DNA of 64,000 bases, taken from the NCBI RefSeq assembly GCF_025950085.1, contig NZ_JAPDDS010000001.1:744001-808000 (forward strand), written 5' to 3'. A program made the translations under genes and the position numbers. The number at the start of each line of letters is the position of its first letter. The first letter of the stretch is position 1. This document shows positions 8,498 through 17,935 of this stretch, one piece after another. The DNA is from Luteolibacter flavescens (GTDB lineage Bacteria; Verrucomicrobiota; Verrucomicrobiia; Verrucomicrobiales; Akkermansiaceae). Below the pieces are notes generated by a model. It was not told the DNA's origin. It made no database searches and saw nothing but the letters and a program-made list of their open reading frames with translations.

Positions 8498-9550
8498 ATG
8501 CGCATCCCCCTGTCACATCCGATCCTCCTGCTGTCGTTCAGCCTTGCCACCACTGCGTTGGGCCAGGCCTCTAAGACCGACGTCACCCCCGCGGTGGCGA
8601 TGGAATTGGACTATCTCCGGTCGCTGGCCGAAGACGGCAGAACCAAGGCAAAGGCACCACTCCTCGAACTCGCGACCAAGTATCGGGAAGCCATCGAGAA
8701 GATCCGCGATGATTCCAAAGCAGCGGCAAACCCCACCGCCCTGATGGAAGCGGAGGCGGCTCTCGGGGAATACCAAAGCTACGGCACACCCGACGGCGAG
8801 TCGGGCAACGCTGCCATCGCACGACTTGAGAGAATCTATCTCGAGCAGCGGCCCAAGGTGGCGGAGCAGGCCCGCCCTGCCCTGCTTCAGGCCGAGCGTT
8901 CGTTCGGGCAGGAGCTCAAGCGCATCGTCGAGGATCTCACCAAGAAAGGTGAGACCAGCCAGGCGATTGCCGTAAAGGAAGAGATGGATGTGATCGCCGA
9001 GCGGGTGAAGACGCTGCAACAGCCCGGCGGATTTGTCGTTCCAAAGGTTCGCGCGAAATCCGACGTGACCATCGTGGAGGCAACCTTCACCGGAGATGAC
9101 AAGACCATGGACGTGACCCGCAGGATCTCGGAACTCGTCGCCGCGGGAAAGGACTTCAACGTGAACACGACGGACATGGGCGGAGATCCGAAGTATTGGC
9201 ACCGCAAATATCTGAAGATCACCTACACGAAAGGCGGCATCAAGCGGGTGCAGGATCTCGAGGAAGGAGATGCCGTGCAGGTGGAATCCATCACCGGCCC
9301 GCAGGATTTGAAGGAGGCCGCCGCCTGGCTGATCGGGTCGAATTGGAAGTCGGAGAACGGCGAGCTTTTCTTCAAGGACCAGTCCGACGTGAAGAAGAAG
9401 GACCGGACCGGCCGATGGAAACTGGAGGGGCGCTATCACCTCTCCATCGAGTGGAGTGCGGGGGAGAAGCAGCGGTTTGAAATCGATACCCGCTACTCCC
9501 GGCTCAATGCACTCGGCGGCATGGCGGAGAGCTTCGTGCCCGCGGAGTGA
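8498..9550 (+). CDS. Secreted coiled-coil protein with DUF3395-like C-terminal domain
   Basis: This gene encodes a 350-residue exported protein. The ATG at 8498 gives a signal peptide (MRIPLSHPILLLSFSLATT, cleavage probably after ALG). Residues about 25-180 are helical and charged (EAIEKIRDD, LMEAEAALGEY, QELKRIVEDLTKKGET), probably a coiled coil. The next part (about 190-260) reads ATFTGDDKTMDVTRRI, FNVNTTDMGGDP and KYLKITYTKGG, resembling the DUF3395 domain found on some J-protein relatives. The C-terminus has a fold rich in W-K-x-E-G patterns (WKSENGELFF, GRWKLEGRYHLSIEW). This arrangement recurs in Planctomycetes and Verrucomicrobia proteins of unknown function. It is divergent from the hscC operon. 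Confidence 0.72.
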   Translation: MRIPLSHPILLLSFSLATTALGQASKTDVTPAVAMELDYLRSLAEDGRTKAKAPLLELATKYREAIEKIRDDSKAAANPTALMEAEAALGEYQSYGTPDGESGNAAIARLERIYLEQRPKVAEQARPALLQAERSFGQELKRIVEDLTKKGETSQAIAVKEEMDVIAERVKTLQQPGGFVVPKVRAKSDVTIVEATFTGDDKTMDVTRRISELVAAGKDFNVNTTDMGGDPKYWHRKYLKITYTKGGIKRVQDLEEGDAVQVESITGPQDLKEAAAWLIGSNWKSENGELFFKDQSDVKKKDRTGRWKLEGRYHLSIEWSAGEKQRFEIDTRYSRLNALGGMAESFVPAE

Positions 9551-9644
9551 TCATGACTGCCGCTCAACTTCATAGACTGGATCTATGATGAGGACGATTT
9601 CTTTCGATTAACGGAACGTGACCACCGCAGCCTAATGTGCGGTG

Positions 9645-11183
9645 ATGATCACGACTGTTAGAAGCATCGCCGTCGCCGCTATCTGCCTCCCCTTCCTCCC
9701 CCAGGCCAGCCAAGCTCTCACCGCCGCCTTCGACCAAAATGTCTCCGGTCCGAGGAACAACAACCGCTTTGGCGACAACATCGTCGCAGTCGGCAATTTC
9801 ATGGCCGTCTCCGAGGACAACCGCGTGCTGCTCTATGAGCGGAATGGCGGCACCTGGGAGCCCTTTGCCCGGAAGCCCGTGTTGCTTTCGACGGGCGACA
9901 ACTCCGATGAATTCGGCCACTACGTGCTGATGCCGGACCGGAACACGATCTTCGTTTCCGATCCGCTCTACAACGCACGGACACCTTCCGACGGCACGAA
10001 CAACGACCAGGGCGCGGTGTATGTCTATGGCCGGGATGTCGGCGGGGATAACAACTGGGGCCTGATCAAGCAGATCACCGCCACCGACCACCAGCTACCG
10101 AATGGCGCGCTGTCGAAGGGACTCGGCGACGTGATGGCCTACAGCGACGGACGTCTGGTCGTATCGGCCAAGGCCAGCAGCGTCGGCATGAAATTCCTCT
10201 ACGTCTTCGAGAAGGACCGCGGCGGCACGAACCAGTGGGGCCAGGTGCCCGGCGTGAAGCTGGAAGGGACCGACCTCAGCATGAGCCATTTCGCATACAC
10301 TCTGGCACTCACCGGAGACACCTTGATCGTGGGCTCGCCCTTCGAGGGATACCGGGAGACACCCTCGTCTCCCTCCGATATCGGTCGCGGGGCGCTCTTC
10401 ATCTATCACAGGAACCAAGGAGGATCCGACCGCTGGGGCCTGCTGCCAAATGGCCGGAGATACGCACCGGACGGAGTAACCGCCGACTACTTCGGCCGCA
10501 CCATATCCATCTCGGGAGACCAGGTGGCTGTGGGTGCCATAGGCAGGGATCTCTCGTCCACGCAGAGGGACGCGGGCACCGTCTACATCCTCTCCAGGAA
10601 TGAAGGCGGCCCCGGCAACTGGGGCATCACTCCCACGCGCATCACCGCGCCGGACGCCGCCGCTGGAGATGAATTCGGAGCCGTGGCGGTACTGCGCGGC
10701 GACGTCCTTGCCGTGTGCGCGAACAATGACGACGTGGCCGGAGTCAACGACGCGGGCTCGATCTATCTCTTCGAAAAAGCCACCACGGGCACCTGGCAAG
10801 CGGTCAGCGGCGGGAAGTTCTCCATCGACAACGTGCCCGGCATCACGCTGGTGAACACGAGCTTCGACACGGAGCTCTTCATGGACGACCAGCGCGTCAT
10901 GTTCTGGTCGCGCACGTCCTCGATAGGACGGGTCGTCACGGACATCAGGCTGACCGGTTTCCCCTCGCCCGGCGGCTTGGGCACGGTGGACTTCAGCAGG
11001 CTCGGACGCATCACCTTCACTCCGAGGGGAACGGGAAACTATCAACTGCGCACCAGCACGGACCTGCAGGGCTGGACTGACGTGGGGGTCCCCTTCCCCG
11101 CTTCCAGCGGCGTGCCGAAGATCATCGAGACAGGCACGCCCGGCGCCGAGCGGAAGCGCTTCTATCGCATCGAGAGCCGGTGA
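9645..11183 (+). CDS. Secreted FG-GAP repeat (beta-propeller) protein
   Basis: This gene encodes a 512-residue exported protein. I chose the ATG at 9645; a GTG one codon earlier is possible. After the signal peptide (to about residue 24, QASQA) at least five repeats are built around a phrase of the type 'FG ... VAVSGD ... LAVG': NNRFGDNIVAVGNFMAVS, FGHYVLM, FAYTLALTGDTLIVGSP, FGRTISISGDQVAVGA and FGAVAVLRGDVLAVC. These are integrin-type FG-GAP propeller blades. The C-terminus (YQLRTSTDLQGWTDVG ... RKRFYRIESR) matches the short tail common on Verrucomicrobial secreted proteins. The role is probably at the cell surface or extracellular; no enzymatic motif is seen. Confidence 0.8.
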   Translation: MITTVRSIAVAAICLPFLPQASQALTAAFDQNVSGPRNNNRFGDNIVAVGNFMAVSEDNRVLLYERNGGTWEPFARKPVLLSTGDNSDEFGHYVLMPDRNTIFVSDPLYNARTPSDGTNNDQGAVYVYGRDVGGDNNWGLIKQITATDHQLPNGALSKGLGDVMAYSDGRLVVSAKASSVGMKFLYVFEKDRGGTNQWGQVPGVKLEGTDLSMSHFAYTLALTGDTLIVGSPFEGYRETPSSPSDIGRGALFIYHRNQGGSDRWGLLPNGRRYAPDGVTADYFGRTISISGDQVAVGAIGRDLSSTQRDAGTVYILSRNEGGPGNWGITPTRITAPDAAAGDEFGAVAVLRGDVLAVCANNDDVAGVNDAGSIYLFEKATTGTWQAVSGGKFSIDNVPGITLVNTSFDTELFMDDQRVMFWSRTSSIGRVVTDIRLTGFPSPGGLGTVDFSRLGRITFTPRGTGNYQLRTSTDLQGWTDVGVPFPASSGVPKIIETGTPGAERKRFYRIESR

Positions 11184-11221
11184 GCTTGTCCCCCTACATC
11201 TCCCCGTGTAGCGAAAGAGGC

Positions 11222-12190
11222 ATGAATGTTCATCACCTCGAGCTCTTCTACTATGTGGCGAAGTTCGGCGGCATCACCGCGGCGGTGCGCAGCATGCCCT
11301 ATGGCATCCAGCAGCCCTCGGTGAGCGCGCAGATCTGCCGCCTGGAAAAGGAGCTCGGGGTGACGCTTTTCATCCGTCGGCCCTTTTCGCTGACCCCCGA
11401 GGGCGAGATCCTCTTCGACCGCATCCAGCCCTTCTTCACCCAGCTCCCGGATCTGGCGGACGAGATCCGTCAGGAAGGATCGCTCCACCTGAAGCTCGGC
11501 GCGTGCCCCTCGGTCCTGCGGCATCACCTGCCGGGCCTGATGCTCGCGATGAAGTCGAAGAAGCCCGGCCTGCGGATCAGCCTGCGGGAAATCCAGATGG
11601 ACGAGATCGCGGACCATCTGGTGAAGCAGATCGCGGACATCTCCGTCGGCGCGGTGATCGGTGCCTTCCCTCCTCCGCTACGGATGGACGAGCTGCTCCG
11701 AGTACCGCTCGCATTGCTCGTGCCGGATGACTTTCCCTGCACGACGTGGAAGCAGGTGCTCTCCCGCCACAAGCGGAAGGACGGAAGCCTCGATCTCCCG
11801 CTCATCGCGCCGCCCGTGCAAAGCGTGATCACCCGGCGCTTCCGCGAAGGGCTCACCGCCGCCGGACTGATCTGGGAGACGGAGGTGGAAGTCGGCAACT
11901 TCGACGTGATCCGCGACTACGTGAAGCACGGCTTCGGCGTGGGCATGTCTGTCATGATCCCCGGTGTCCAGGTCACGGGCGGCCTGAGGCAGATACCGAT
12001 CCGCGAATTCGCGCCCGTCCAGGTGGTCGCCGTCTATCTCCGCGAGCCGAAGCCCGTCGTCTCTTGGTTCGTGAACGAGCTGAAGGGCTACGTCCGCATG
12101 CTCATCGAGCAGACGACAGCCGGTGCCGCTGCCCCTGCAAAAAAGAACGTGACCGCGACACGAGGCCGCGGTCACGTCGCAAAGGGCTGA
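11222..12190 (+). CDS. LysR-family transcriptional regulator
   Basis: This gene encodes a 322-residue regulator. The ATG at 11222 gives MNVHHLELFYYVAKFGG, the standard LysR start; an in-frame start at 11180 would add 14 non-conserved residues. The N-terminal winged helix-turn-helix covers residues 1-60 (IQQPSVSAQICRLEKELG, TLFIRRPFSLTPEGE) and the rest is a periplasmic-binding-like effector domain. The C-terminal 25 residues are Ala/Lys/Arg-rich and non-conserved. The gene converges on the sugar operon that ends at 12200, and the terminator of that operon lies inside this tail. LysR proteins usually control a divergent neighbour, so its target here is unclear. Confidence 0.9.
   Translation: MNVHHLELFYYVAKFGGITAAVRSMPYGIQQPSVSAQICRLEKELGVTLFIRRPFSLTPEGEILFDRIQPFFTQLPDLADEIRQEGSLHLKLGACPSVLRHHLPGLMLAMKSKKPGLRISLREIQMDEIADHLVKQIADISVGAVIGAFPPPLRMDELLRVPLALLVPDDFPCTTWKQVLSRHKRKDGSLDLPLIAPPVQSVITRRFREGLTAAGLIWETEVEVGNFDVIRDYVKHGFGVGMSVMIPGVQVTGGLRQIPIREFAPVQVVAVYLREPKPVVSWFVNELKGYVRMLIEQTTAGAAAPAKKNVTATRGRGHVAKG
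12139..12175 (-). terminator. Intrinsic terminator of the sugar operon, inside the lysR 3' end
   Basis: A perfect 9-bp inverted repeat pairs 12149-12157 with 12167-12175 around a 9-nt loop. Read leftward it is followed by GTTC and then six T (12144 down to 12139). It lies 25 nt past the stop of the Gfo/Idh/MocA gene, so it would end the leftward operon. It is also in-frame coding sequence for the last residues of the LysR protein. Confidence 0.65.
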
Positions 12191-12199
12191 CAGAAGAGA

Positions 12200-13348
12200 T
12201 CAGGCCTTCTTCACGTTCACCCACTGGCCCGTCTTCGCCGACTCGAGGACGGCGTCGCAGACGTACTGGGTGCCGAGCGCGTGGCGGAAGTCGGGGTAGC
12301 GCTTTTCCTTCTGCGGGCTGTCGAGGTCCTTGAAGAACTCGGCCAGCTCGTGGGTGAAGGAGTGCTCGTAGCCGAGGCACAGGCCGGGCACCCACCAGTT
12401 GCCGGAGTAAGGATGGTCGCCATCGGTCGCGTGGATATTGGTCCAGCCGCGACGGTCACCGGGAACCCCGTGATCGAAGTAGGACAGGTAGTTGAGATCG
12501 TGCAGATCCCAAGCCAACGACTTCTTCTCACCGTTGATCTCAAAGGTGTAGAGCGCCTTGTGGCCACGCGCATAGCGGGTGCTTTCAAAGATGGCCAGCG
12601 CGCCATTCTCGAAGCGGGCGAGGAAGGCGCAGGCATCGTCGATGGTGACGGGATGCTTCTCGCCGGTGGCGGTATGCACGCGCTCCTTGATGAAGGTCTC
12701 CGTCATTGCGCTGACCGACACGATATCGCCGTTGATCCAGCGCGCGGTATCGATGCAGTGCGCCAGCAAGTCACCGGTCACACCGGAACCCGCAGCCGCC
12801 GCATCGAGGCGCCAGAGGCCGGCACCACCCTGCGGGAGCTCTTCCGAGATGGTCCAGTCCTGGAGGAAGTTCGCGCGATAGTGGAAGACGCGACCGAGCT
12901 CACCGGCATCCACGATGTTCTTCGCCAGCGTGACGGCGGGCAGGAAGCGGTAGTTATACCAGACGAGGTTCGGCAGGCCGGATTCCTCGACGGCTTTGAC
13001 CATCGCCTCGCCCTGCTCGCCATTCAGCGCGAGCGGCTTCTCGCAGAGGATCATCTTGCCATGCTTGATGCAGGCGAGGGCGATCTCGGCGTGCGAATCG
13101 TTCGGCGTGCAGATGTCCACCGCGTCGATGTCGTCGCGCTCGACCAGCTTGCGCCAGTCGGTCTCGTAGGAAGCATAGCCCCACTTCTCTGCGAAGGCCT
13201 TCACCTTCTCCTCGTCACGGCCGCAGACGGCCTGACGAACCGGGACGTGCGTGGTGTCGAAGAAGTGGCTGAGCTGCGAGTAGGCATTCGAGTGGGTACG
13301 GCCCATGAAGCCGTAGCCGATGAGACCGATGCGGATTTCCTTTTTCAT
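12200..13348 (-). CDS. Gfo/Idh/MocA family NAD(P)-dependent oxidoreductase
   Basis: This gene encodes a 382-residue soluble dehydrogenase. The N-terminal Rossmann fold shows [17 protein letters not shown] (residues 6-23). [16 protein letters not shown] follows, then the family EKP motif at 103-105, whose Lys is catalytic. The C-terminal half has the alpha/beta substrate domain with the conserved [15 protein letters not shown]. The family oxidises sugars, sugar acids or inositols at a hydroxyl carbon. It is the last gene of a leftward four-gene operon (49 nt below the cupin-like gene) whose other members look like sugar isomerases and a mutarotase, so the substrate is probably a sugar or polyol, identity unknown. 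Confidence 0.9.
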   Translation of the reverse strand: MKKEIRIGLIGYGFMGRTHSNAYSQLSHFFDTTHVPVRQAVCGRDEEKVKAFAEKWGYASYETDWRKLVERDDIDAVDICTPNDSHAEIALACIKHGKMILCEKPLALNGEQGEAMVKAVEESGLPNLVWYNYRFLPAVTLAKNIVDAGELGRVFHYRANFLQDWTISEELPQGGAGLWRLDAAAAGSGVTGDLLAHCIDTARWINGDIVSVSAMTETFIKERVHTATGEKHPVTIDDACAFLARFENGALAIFESTRYARGHKALYTFEINGEKKSLAWDLHDLNYLSYFDHGVPGDRRGWTNIHATDGDHPYSGNWWVPGLCLGYEHSFTHELAEFFKDLDSPQKEKRYPDFRHALGTQYVCDAVLESAKTGQWVNVKKA

Positions 13349-13396
13349 GATGAGGAAGAGGGTTCGTCTTGGGTTGATGTTTGATTCAAAACGGCG

Positions 13397-14707
13397 TCAT
13401 GCCGCGCCGGGTGTTTGGGAATGCGCTTGTTGCGGGAAGTCGAAGGTCAGCACGAGTGGTTCATCTCCCGTATTCTCGATTTCCACACCACCGCGATTCA
13501 GCGCGGCCTGGGTGATGAATCCGATTTCGGGATAGATTTCGCCGAGCTTCATGTCCTGGTGATAGCGCACTTCGAGTTTTCCGACCCGACCGCGTCCGCC
13601 GTTCGTGTGGAACAGCGCGGGGCTTTCCGGGCGGAAATTCGTCCTGGCTCCGGGTGCAAGGATGAGACGGAGAATGGAGCACTTCTGGTCACCGAGGAAA
13701 TCACCGTAAACAATCCACCGCGCGTCGACTCCATCGCCGGAGAACTCCTTGGCGGTGATGGCCGGACGCGAATTCTTCTGAACGAAGTCGGGATCCTGGT
13801 TCGCCTCGAAGTCGAACTTGTCCACCAAGTACTCCCAGTCTTCGTGCCGGTTTTTCGGATAGTCCTCTTCCCGGCAGGCGTAGAACGCATCGGCCGCTCC
13901 GATCCTTCCGTCGAGCGTCAGATCCTCGGCCAGGAAATGCTCGTCCATCGTGACGTGAAGCTCGTGCGTGCAAAGGTCCGTCGGCGAGTGCAGCACGCCA
14001 TTCGGCATCACGAAGCCGTCATCCAGCTTCATCATCGTGTGCGACGACAAATGCCGCACCCCGTTGTATTCGCCCTGACCCCAACGCTGCATGCAGGCAA
14101 GGAACTGGTCCTTGGTGACGAACGGATACAGCCCCATGGCCGTGGTGTGGTAGTGCGACGGGCTGACTCCGGGATTGTCGAAGGAATTGATGTCGTAAAC
14201 CTCCCACTTCGACCAGTGAAGGTGATGGGGAATGGGGTTCAGGTTGTCGAACTTCTTGGACACGATCGGCCAGGTGATCCTGCCGAACAGGGATTGGGAA
14301 ACCGCCACGATCTTTTCTCCCATGACGGCTTCAGGATTGGTCTCGATCAGATCCTGAAGCGAGATGACTTGCCCGCCAGGAGTGAGCACGTGGGCTTCTC
14401 CTTCACGGAACGGCGCCTTTCCCGTGCGGGTATCGATGACGCCGGTCACAATTGGCACGGTGCAGCACATCCAGACCTCATCGAGGCCGGTTCCGCCCAT
14501 GTAGTCCGGATAGTAGGATTTCTCATCCAGACGAAGACGTTTGCCCGGCGAGCAGAATGTCCGGCCGGCGTAGCGATGCAGAAGCTGCAGCACCCCGTCG
14601 TTCTGATTGAGGCAGTCATCGAGAATCGAATCCGATCCTCCGTCGATGACATCGTGATGAGGATACTCGTGCAGTTTCTCCGCAAGAATTGAAGTCTGGG
14701 TAGCCAT
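13397..14707 (-). CDS. Cupin-like conserved protein of a sugar operon
   Basis: This gene encodes a 436-residue soluble protein that I do not recognise with certainty. It has several His-rich strands of the kind that bind metal in cupins: IPHHLHWSKWEVYD, SPSHYHTTAMG and THELHVTMDEHF, and near the end a strand ALFHTNGGRGRVG. The overall order suggests a bicupin related to type I mannose-6-phosphate isomerases, but I cannot confirm the exact ligand set. It lies between a TIM-barrel isomerase and a Gfo/Idh/MocA dehydrogenase in one operon, with gaps of 43 and 48 nt. A role in isomerising or cleaving the operon's sugar substrate is inferred from context only. Confidence 0.65.
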   Translation of the reverse strand: MATQTSILAEKLHEYPHHDVIDGGSDSILDDCLNQNDGVLQLLHRYAGRTFCSPGKRLRLDEKSYYPDYMGGTGLDEVWMCCTVPIVTGVIDTRTGKAPFREGEAHVLTPGGQVISLQDLIETNPEAVMGEKIVAVSQSLFGRITWPIVSKKFDNLNPIPHHLHWSKWEVYDINSFDNPGVSPSHYHTTAMGLYPFVTKDQFLACMQRWGQGEYNGVRHLSSHTMMKLDDGFVMPNGVLHSPTDLCTHELHVTMDEHFLAEDLTLDGRIGAADAFYACREEDYPKNRHEDWEYLVDKFDFEANQDPDFVQKNSRPAITAKEFSGDGVDARWIVYGDFLGDQKCSILRLILAPGARTNFRPESPALFHTNGGRGRVGKLEVRYHQDMKLGEIYPEIGFITQAALNRGGVEIENTGDEPLVLTFDFPQQAHSQTPGAA

Positions 14708-14750
14708 GATAGATGGTTACTGAAGAATGATATATGGAGTGGCCGCCGCT

Positions 14751-15752
14751 TCAGAGCGCCTCGTCGACTTCGATCATCTTGCCGAGGATGGTCTCCCAGG
14801 TGCGGGCGTCCTCGAGGATGTCGTTGGGGAACATGCAACCGTCCCAGCAGATGTGCTTCACGCCGCGATCGGCAGCGCCTTGCAGCCAGAAGGTGGAGCA
14901 CTTGACGATGTCCAGCTTGCCATTCGGATCATCGGCACGGCAGTGGCGGCCGGTCTTGTCGTGGCTGCCGGTTCCGTGGACCGAGCCATCGTTCTGCGCG
15001 ACGTGGAAGTCGATGGTCCACGGACGCAGCGCATCGGTCAGCGTCTTGTAGGCAGGCCAGAATTCCTCGTCGGTGTAGCCTTCCTTGAGGAGGGCCGCCT
15101 CGGGAGCATTGTAGCCCATGAGGTAGAGGTAGGTGTGGGCGAGGTCGGCTTGGAAGCCAACGGTCTCTGGCATGCCGGTCGCTTCCAGCGTGTCGATCAT
15201 CGCCTTCCACGAGTGCATGCCGCCCCAGCAGATCTCGCCTTCTGCAGCGAGGCGCTCGCCGTGTTGGGCAGCGACCTTGCCGGCTTCACGCCAGGTCTCG
15301 GCGATTTTCTTGGTATTGCCCGCGGGATCCTCTGCCCAATCGTGCACGCCACCGGCGGAGTCGATGCGGATCAGTCCATACTCGCGCACACCATGCGCCT
15401 TGAGGATGTCTGCGATGCGGCAGGCCTTCTCGACGGCGAGAACGAAGTTCTTGCGATCATCAGCCGAGCCGAAAGCCGGTCCGCCGACGGTGCCCGGCCA
15501 GACCGGGGCCACCAGCGAGCCCACCTTCAAGCCGTGCGCCGCGATCTTGTCGGCCATTGCCTTGATCGCATCGTCGGACGCATCCGGATCAGTGTGCGGG
15601 TGGAAGAGGAAGAGATCGACACCGTCATACTTGCGACCACCCACGGATGCAGCGGCAGTCATCTCAAGCATGCGGTCGAGTGCAATCGGCGGATGGTCGG
15701 TGCCGGGTTCCTTCCCGACCAAGCCGGGCCACATGGCATTGTGAAGTTTCAT
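14751..15752 (-). CDS. Sugar phosphate isomerase/epimerase-like TIM-barrel protein
   Basis: This gene encodes a 333-residue protein of the xylose-isomerase-like TIM-barrel superfamily (AP endonuclease 2 fold). Acidic and His residues typical of the divalent metal site appear at strand ends: [43 protein letters not shown] and [10 protein letters not shown]. There is no signal peptide, so it is cytoplasmic. It lies second in the leftward sugar operon. A close functional partner may be the second barrel encoded divergently at 17028. The superfamily includes tagatose, hydroxypyruvate and inosose enzymes, and the sequence alone does not decide among them. Confidence 0.8.
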   Translation of the reverse strand: MKLHNAMWPGLVGKEPGTDHPPIALDRMLEMTAAASVGGRKYDGVDLFLFHPHTDPDASDDAIKAMADKIAAHGLKVGSLVAPVWPGTVGGPAFGSADDRKNFVLAVEKACRIADILKAHGVREYGLIRIDSAGGVHDWAEDPAGNTKKIAETWREAGKVAAQHGERLAAEGEICWGGMHSWKAMIDTLEATGMPETVGFQADLAHTYLYLMGYNAPEAALLKEGYTDEEFWPAYKTLTDALRPWTIDFHVAQNDGSVHGTGSHDKTGRHCRADDPNGKLDIVKCSTFWLQGAADRGVKHICWDGCMFPNDILEDARTWETILGKMIEVDEAL

Positions 15753-15817
15753 GATCTTGGGTTGTAGATGTTGGGTTGTAAGTGACTCGAAGTCCTGTTT
15801 GCGGATGCCTTGGTTTG

Positions 15818-16921
15818 TTAGAGAATGAAATTCCAGTCGATGGGAGCCTCGACGGAGGTGCCGGATTCCCCGGAAATGACGACCTTGCCGGGCCCGGCAG
15901 GCGTGATGGAGATGACACGGCCGAACCTCTCCGGCACGGCGGCCACCGCCTGGATGAGACGCAGCGAGACGGTCTCATCCTTCCGGAAAGCCCGCGTCGT
16001 GGGGACGCCTTCCGCTGCCAGCGGGTTCGTGCGGGAGACGTCCACGGAATCGGCGAAGTAGGAGCAGACCTCCTCGATGCCCATGCGGCCGAAGTGGCGG
16101 CCATTCCACGGAGCACCGTGACGCCCGCCATTCGAGATCCACAGCAGCGTCGAGGGAAAGTCCGCCGGGTTCTTCAGGGAAAACCACACGTAGCCGTCGA
16201 AGACCGCGGCAGACCACGCGAAAGGCTGCTCCTCCGTGGCAGGCTCCGCATGCATCATGACCGAGTCGTCGAAGCCTTGGCGCGCCGGGTACTTCGAGAC
16301 ATCGGCAGTGCCGCCGGTTGCAAGCGGTACCTCACGGAGATCCGTGAAGGTCGCGGAGGGCTTCAGCGCTCCGTATTCGCGATTCAGCGGGTTTGAAAAT
16401 AGCCCCTGATAGACCGATCCCCAACGGAAAGGCGACACGCTGACAAGCCCCTCGCCCTCGGTGAGACGGGAAAAGTCCATCACCGGGTGATTGCCGTAGC
16501 TGTAGTCGCCCTCGACCCCGGAAATACGATGTTCGCAGTAGATCGCGGTTTCGCCCTCCCGCAAAATGACAATTTTCTCCAGCCATCCACCACTATCTTG
16601 GTCGTCCATGCCAAGGTGGAGGCGATCGTCGCCGCCGGCCACGATCTTCCACTCCGCATTCGCCGCGACGCCGTGGGGAGGCGCACTCTTCTGACCACCA
16701 AAGGGAAAGCAGAGGAAGTCCCCGCGCAGGACGGTCAAGAGCGGAGGAAGCGCGGAATCCACCTCATCCGGCGTCCAGGGAGCCAGCGCGTAGGGAGAAA
16801 CCGTGCGCTCACCGAGCTGGAACTCTACCGGTGCCATGTGCCCGGCACGGCAGGAAATCCACAATGAAACCCCGCCTAGGGAGAGCTTCCAGCTTGGTTC
16901 GCCATGGACAAGATCGTTCAT
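15818..16921 (-). CDS. Galactose-mutarotase-like (aldose epimerase fold) protein
   Basis: This gene encodes a 367-residue, mostly beta-strand protein without signal peptide. The pattern [38 protein letters not shown] and, late in the chain, [31 protein letters not shown] is that of galactose-mutarotase-like proteins. The last piece resembles the 'W ... GG ... P' part that closes the active site. The family interconverts sugar anomers, but exact catalytic residues cannot be assigned by eye. It is the first gene of the leftward operon and its start is 107 nt from the divergent isomerase gene, so the gap at 16922-17027 probably holds the control sites for both. Confidence 0.72.
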   Translation of the reverse strand: MNDLVHGEPSWKLSLGGVSLWISCRAGHMAPVEFQLGERTVSPYALAPWTPDEVDSALPPLLTVLRGDFLCFPFGGQKSAPPHGVAANAEWKIVAGGDDRLHLGMDDQDSGGWLEKIVILREGETAIYCEHRISGVEGDYSYGNHPVMDFSRLTEGEGLVSVSPFRWGSVYQGLFSNPLNREYGALKPSATFTDLREVPLATGGTADVSKYPARQGFDDSVMMHAEPATEEQPFAWSAAVFDGYVWFSLKNPADFPSTLLWISNGGRHGAPWNGRHFGRMGIEEVCSYFADSVDVSRTNPLAAEGVPTTRAFRKDETVSLRLIQAVAAVPERFGRVISITPAGPGKVVISGESGTSVEAPIDWNFIL

Positions 16922-17027
16922 TGATGAGCGCGATTCAGAAAAAACCTCACAAAAACGGAAGCAAAATCACATGACCTATAAAAATGAGTAGCCGCCCGGC
17001 ACTCGGAAAACTAGTCACTGACCTACC
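16922..17027. promoter_or_regulatory. Divergent, A/T-rich control region of the sugar cluster
   Basis: This 106-bp gap separates the leftward operon from the rightward isomerase gene. It is visibly richer in A/T than the surrounding coding DNA, with TATAAAAA at 16977-16984 and several A-runs on the + strand. A rightward -10-like element is at 16977-16982, 46 nt before the ATG at 17028, but no good -35 is present. No long palindromic operator was seen. The assignment rests on position. Confidence 0.4.
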
Positions 17028-17870
17028 ATGAACATCGGCTTCAATCTGCTCCTCTGGACCCCGGCCCTTCAGGAAGACCAGTTCCATCTCCTCTCCTCCC
17101 TCAAGGGAGCCGGCTACGATGGCGTGGAGCTGCCGATCTTTTCCGCGGACACGGAGCACTACAAGGTGGTGGGCAAGGCACTGGCCGACCAAGGCCTGCG
17201 CTCGACTGCCGTGACGGTCATTCCGGATGAAGCCCACAACCCGAGCAGCGCCGAGGCCGCCCACCGCGCCGGGGCCGTGGACTACCTTAAAAGCATCGTG
17301 GACTCCTGCCATGCCGCCGGCACGGAGATCCTCATGGGCCCCTACCACCAGCCGCTGGGCGTCTTCACCGGCAATGGGCCGACCCCCGACGAGTGGAGCC
17401 GCGCCGCCGAGGTGCACCGCGAGGTGGCAGAGTATGCCCAGCAGGCCGGCGTGAAGCTGGTCATCGAGTGGCTGAACCGCTTCGAGTGCTACTTCATCAC
17501 CACCATGGCCCAGGGTGCCGAATACTCCGCACTGGTGAACCATCCGAATTTCACGACGATGTTCGACACCTTCCATGCGAACATCGAGGAGAAGGACCCT
17601 GCGGCATCGCTGCGGAAGCACATCGGCAGCGTGGGCCACGTCCATATCTCCGAGAACGACCGCGGCACCCCCGGCACGGGCAATGCCGCCATTCGCGAGA
17701 GCATCCAGGTACTCAAGGAAGTGGGCTACGACGGTTGGCTGACCATCGAGGCCTTCGGCCGCTCCCTGCCGGAACTCGCCGCCGCCACCCGCGTCTGGCG
17801 CGATCTCTTCCCCGAGCCCGAGGAAGTTTACACAAAGGGCATCGCGTATATCCGCGAGTGCTTGAAGTGA
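17028..17870 (+). CDS. Hydroxypyruvate isomerase / ketose 3-epimerase-like TIM-barrel protein
   Basis: This gene encodes a 280-residue xylose-isomerase-like TIM-barrel protein. Candidate metal ligands sit at strand ends in the order expected for the D-psicose/D-tagatose 3-epimerase and hydroxypyruvate isomerase group: LVIEWLNRFECYF (Glu), TTMFDTFHANIEE (Asp, His), VGHVHISENDRG (His) and WLTIEAFG (Glu). Like those enzymes it should be cytoplasmic and use a divalent metal. It is transcribed divergently from the sugar operon, so it may complete the same pathway. Substrate is unknown. Confidence 0.85.
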   Translation: MNIGFNLLLWTPALQEDQFHLLSSLKGAGYDGVELPIFSADTEHYKVVGKALADQGLRSTAVTVIPDEAHNPSSAEAAHRAGAVDYLKSIVDSCHAAGTEILMGPYHQPLGVFTGNGPTPDEWSRAAEVHREVAEYAQQAGVKLVIEWLNRFECYFITTMAQGAEYSALVNHPNFTTMFDTFHANIEEKDPAASLRKHIGSVGHVHISENDRGTPGTGNAAIRESIQVLKEVGYDGWLTIEAFGRSLPELAAATRVWRDLFPEPEEVYTKGIAYIRECLK

Positions 17871-17935
17871 GGCTCTTCGATCTCCCGGCCCAAGAGAATT
17901 GCTAGAGGACGCGTGGCATTCACACGGACGCGGTA

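Noticed and set aside
9570-9588. A 6-bp hairpin (TCATAG with CTATGA) after the gene ending at 9550
   Set aside because: Short, A/T-rich stem with only a weak T-rich stretch further on; not enough to call a terminator.
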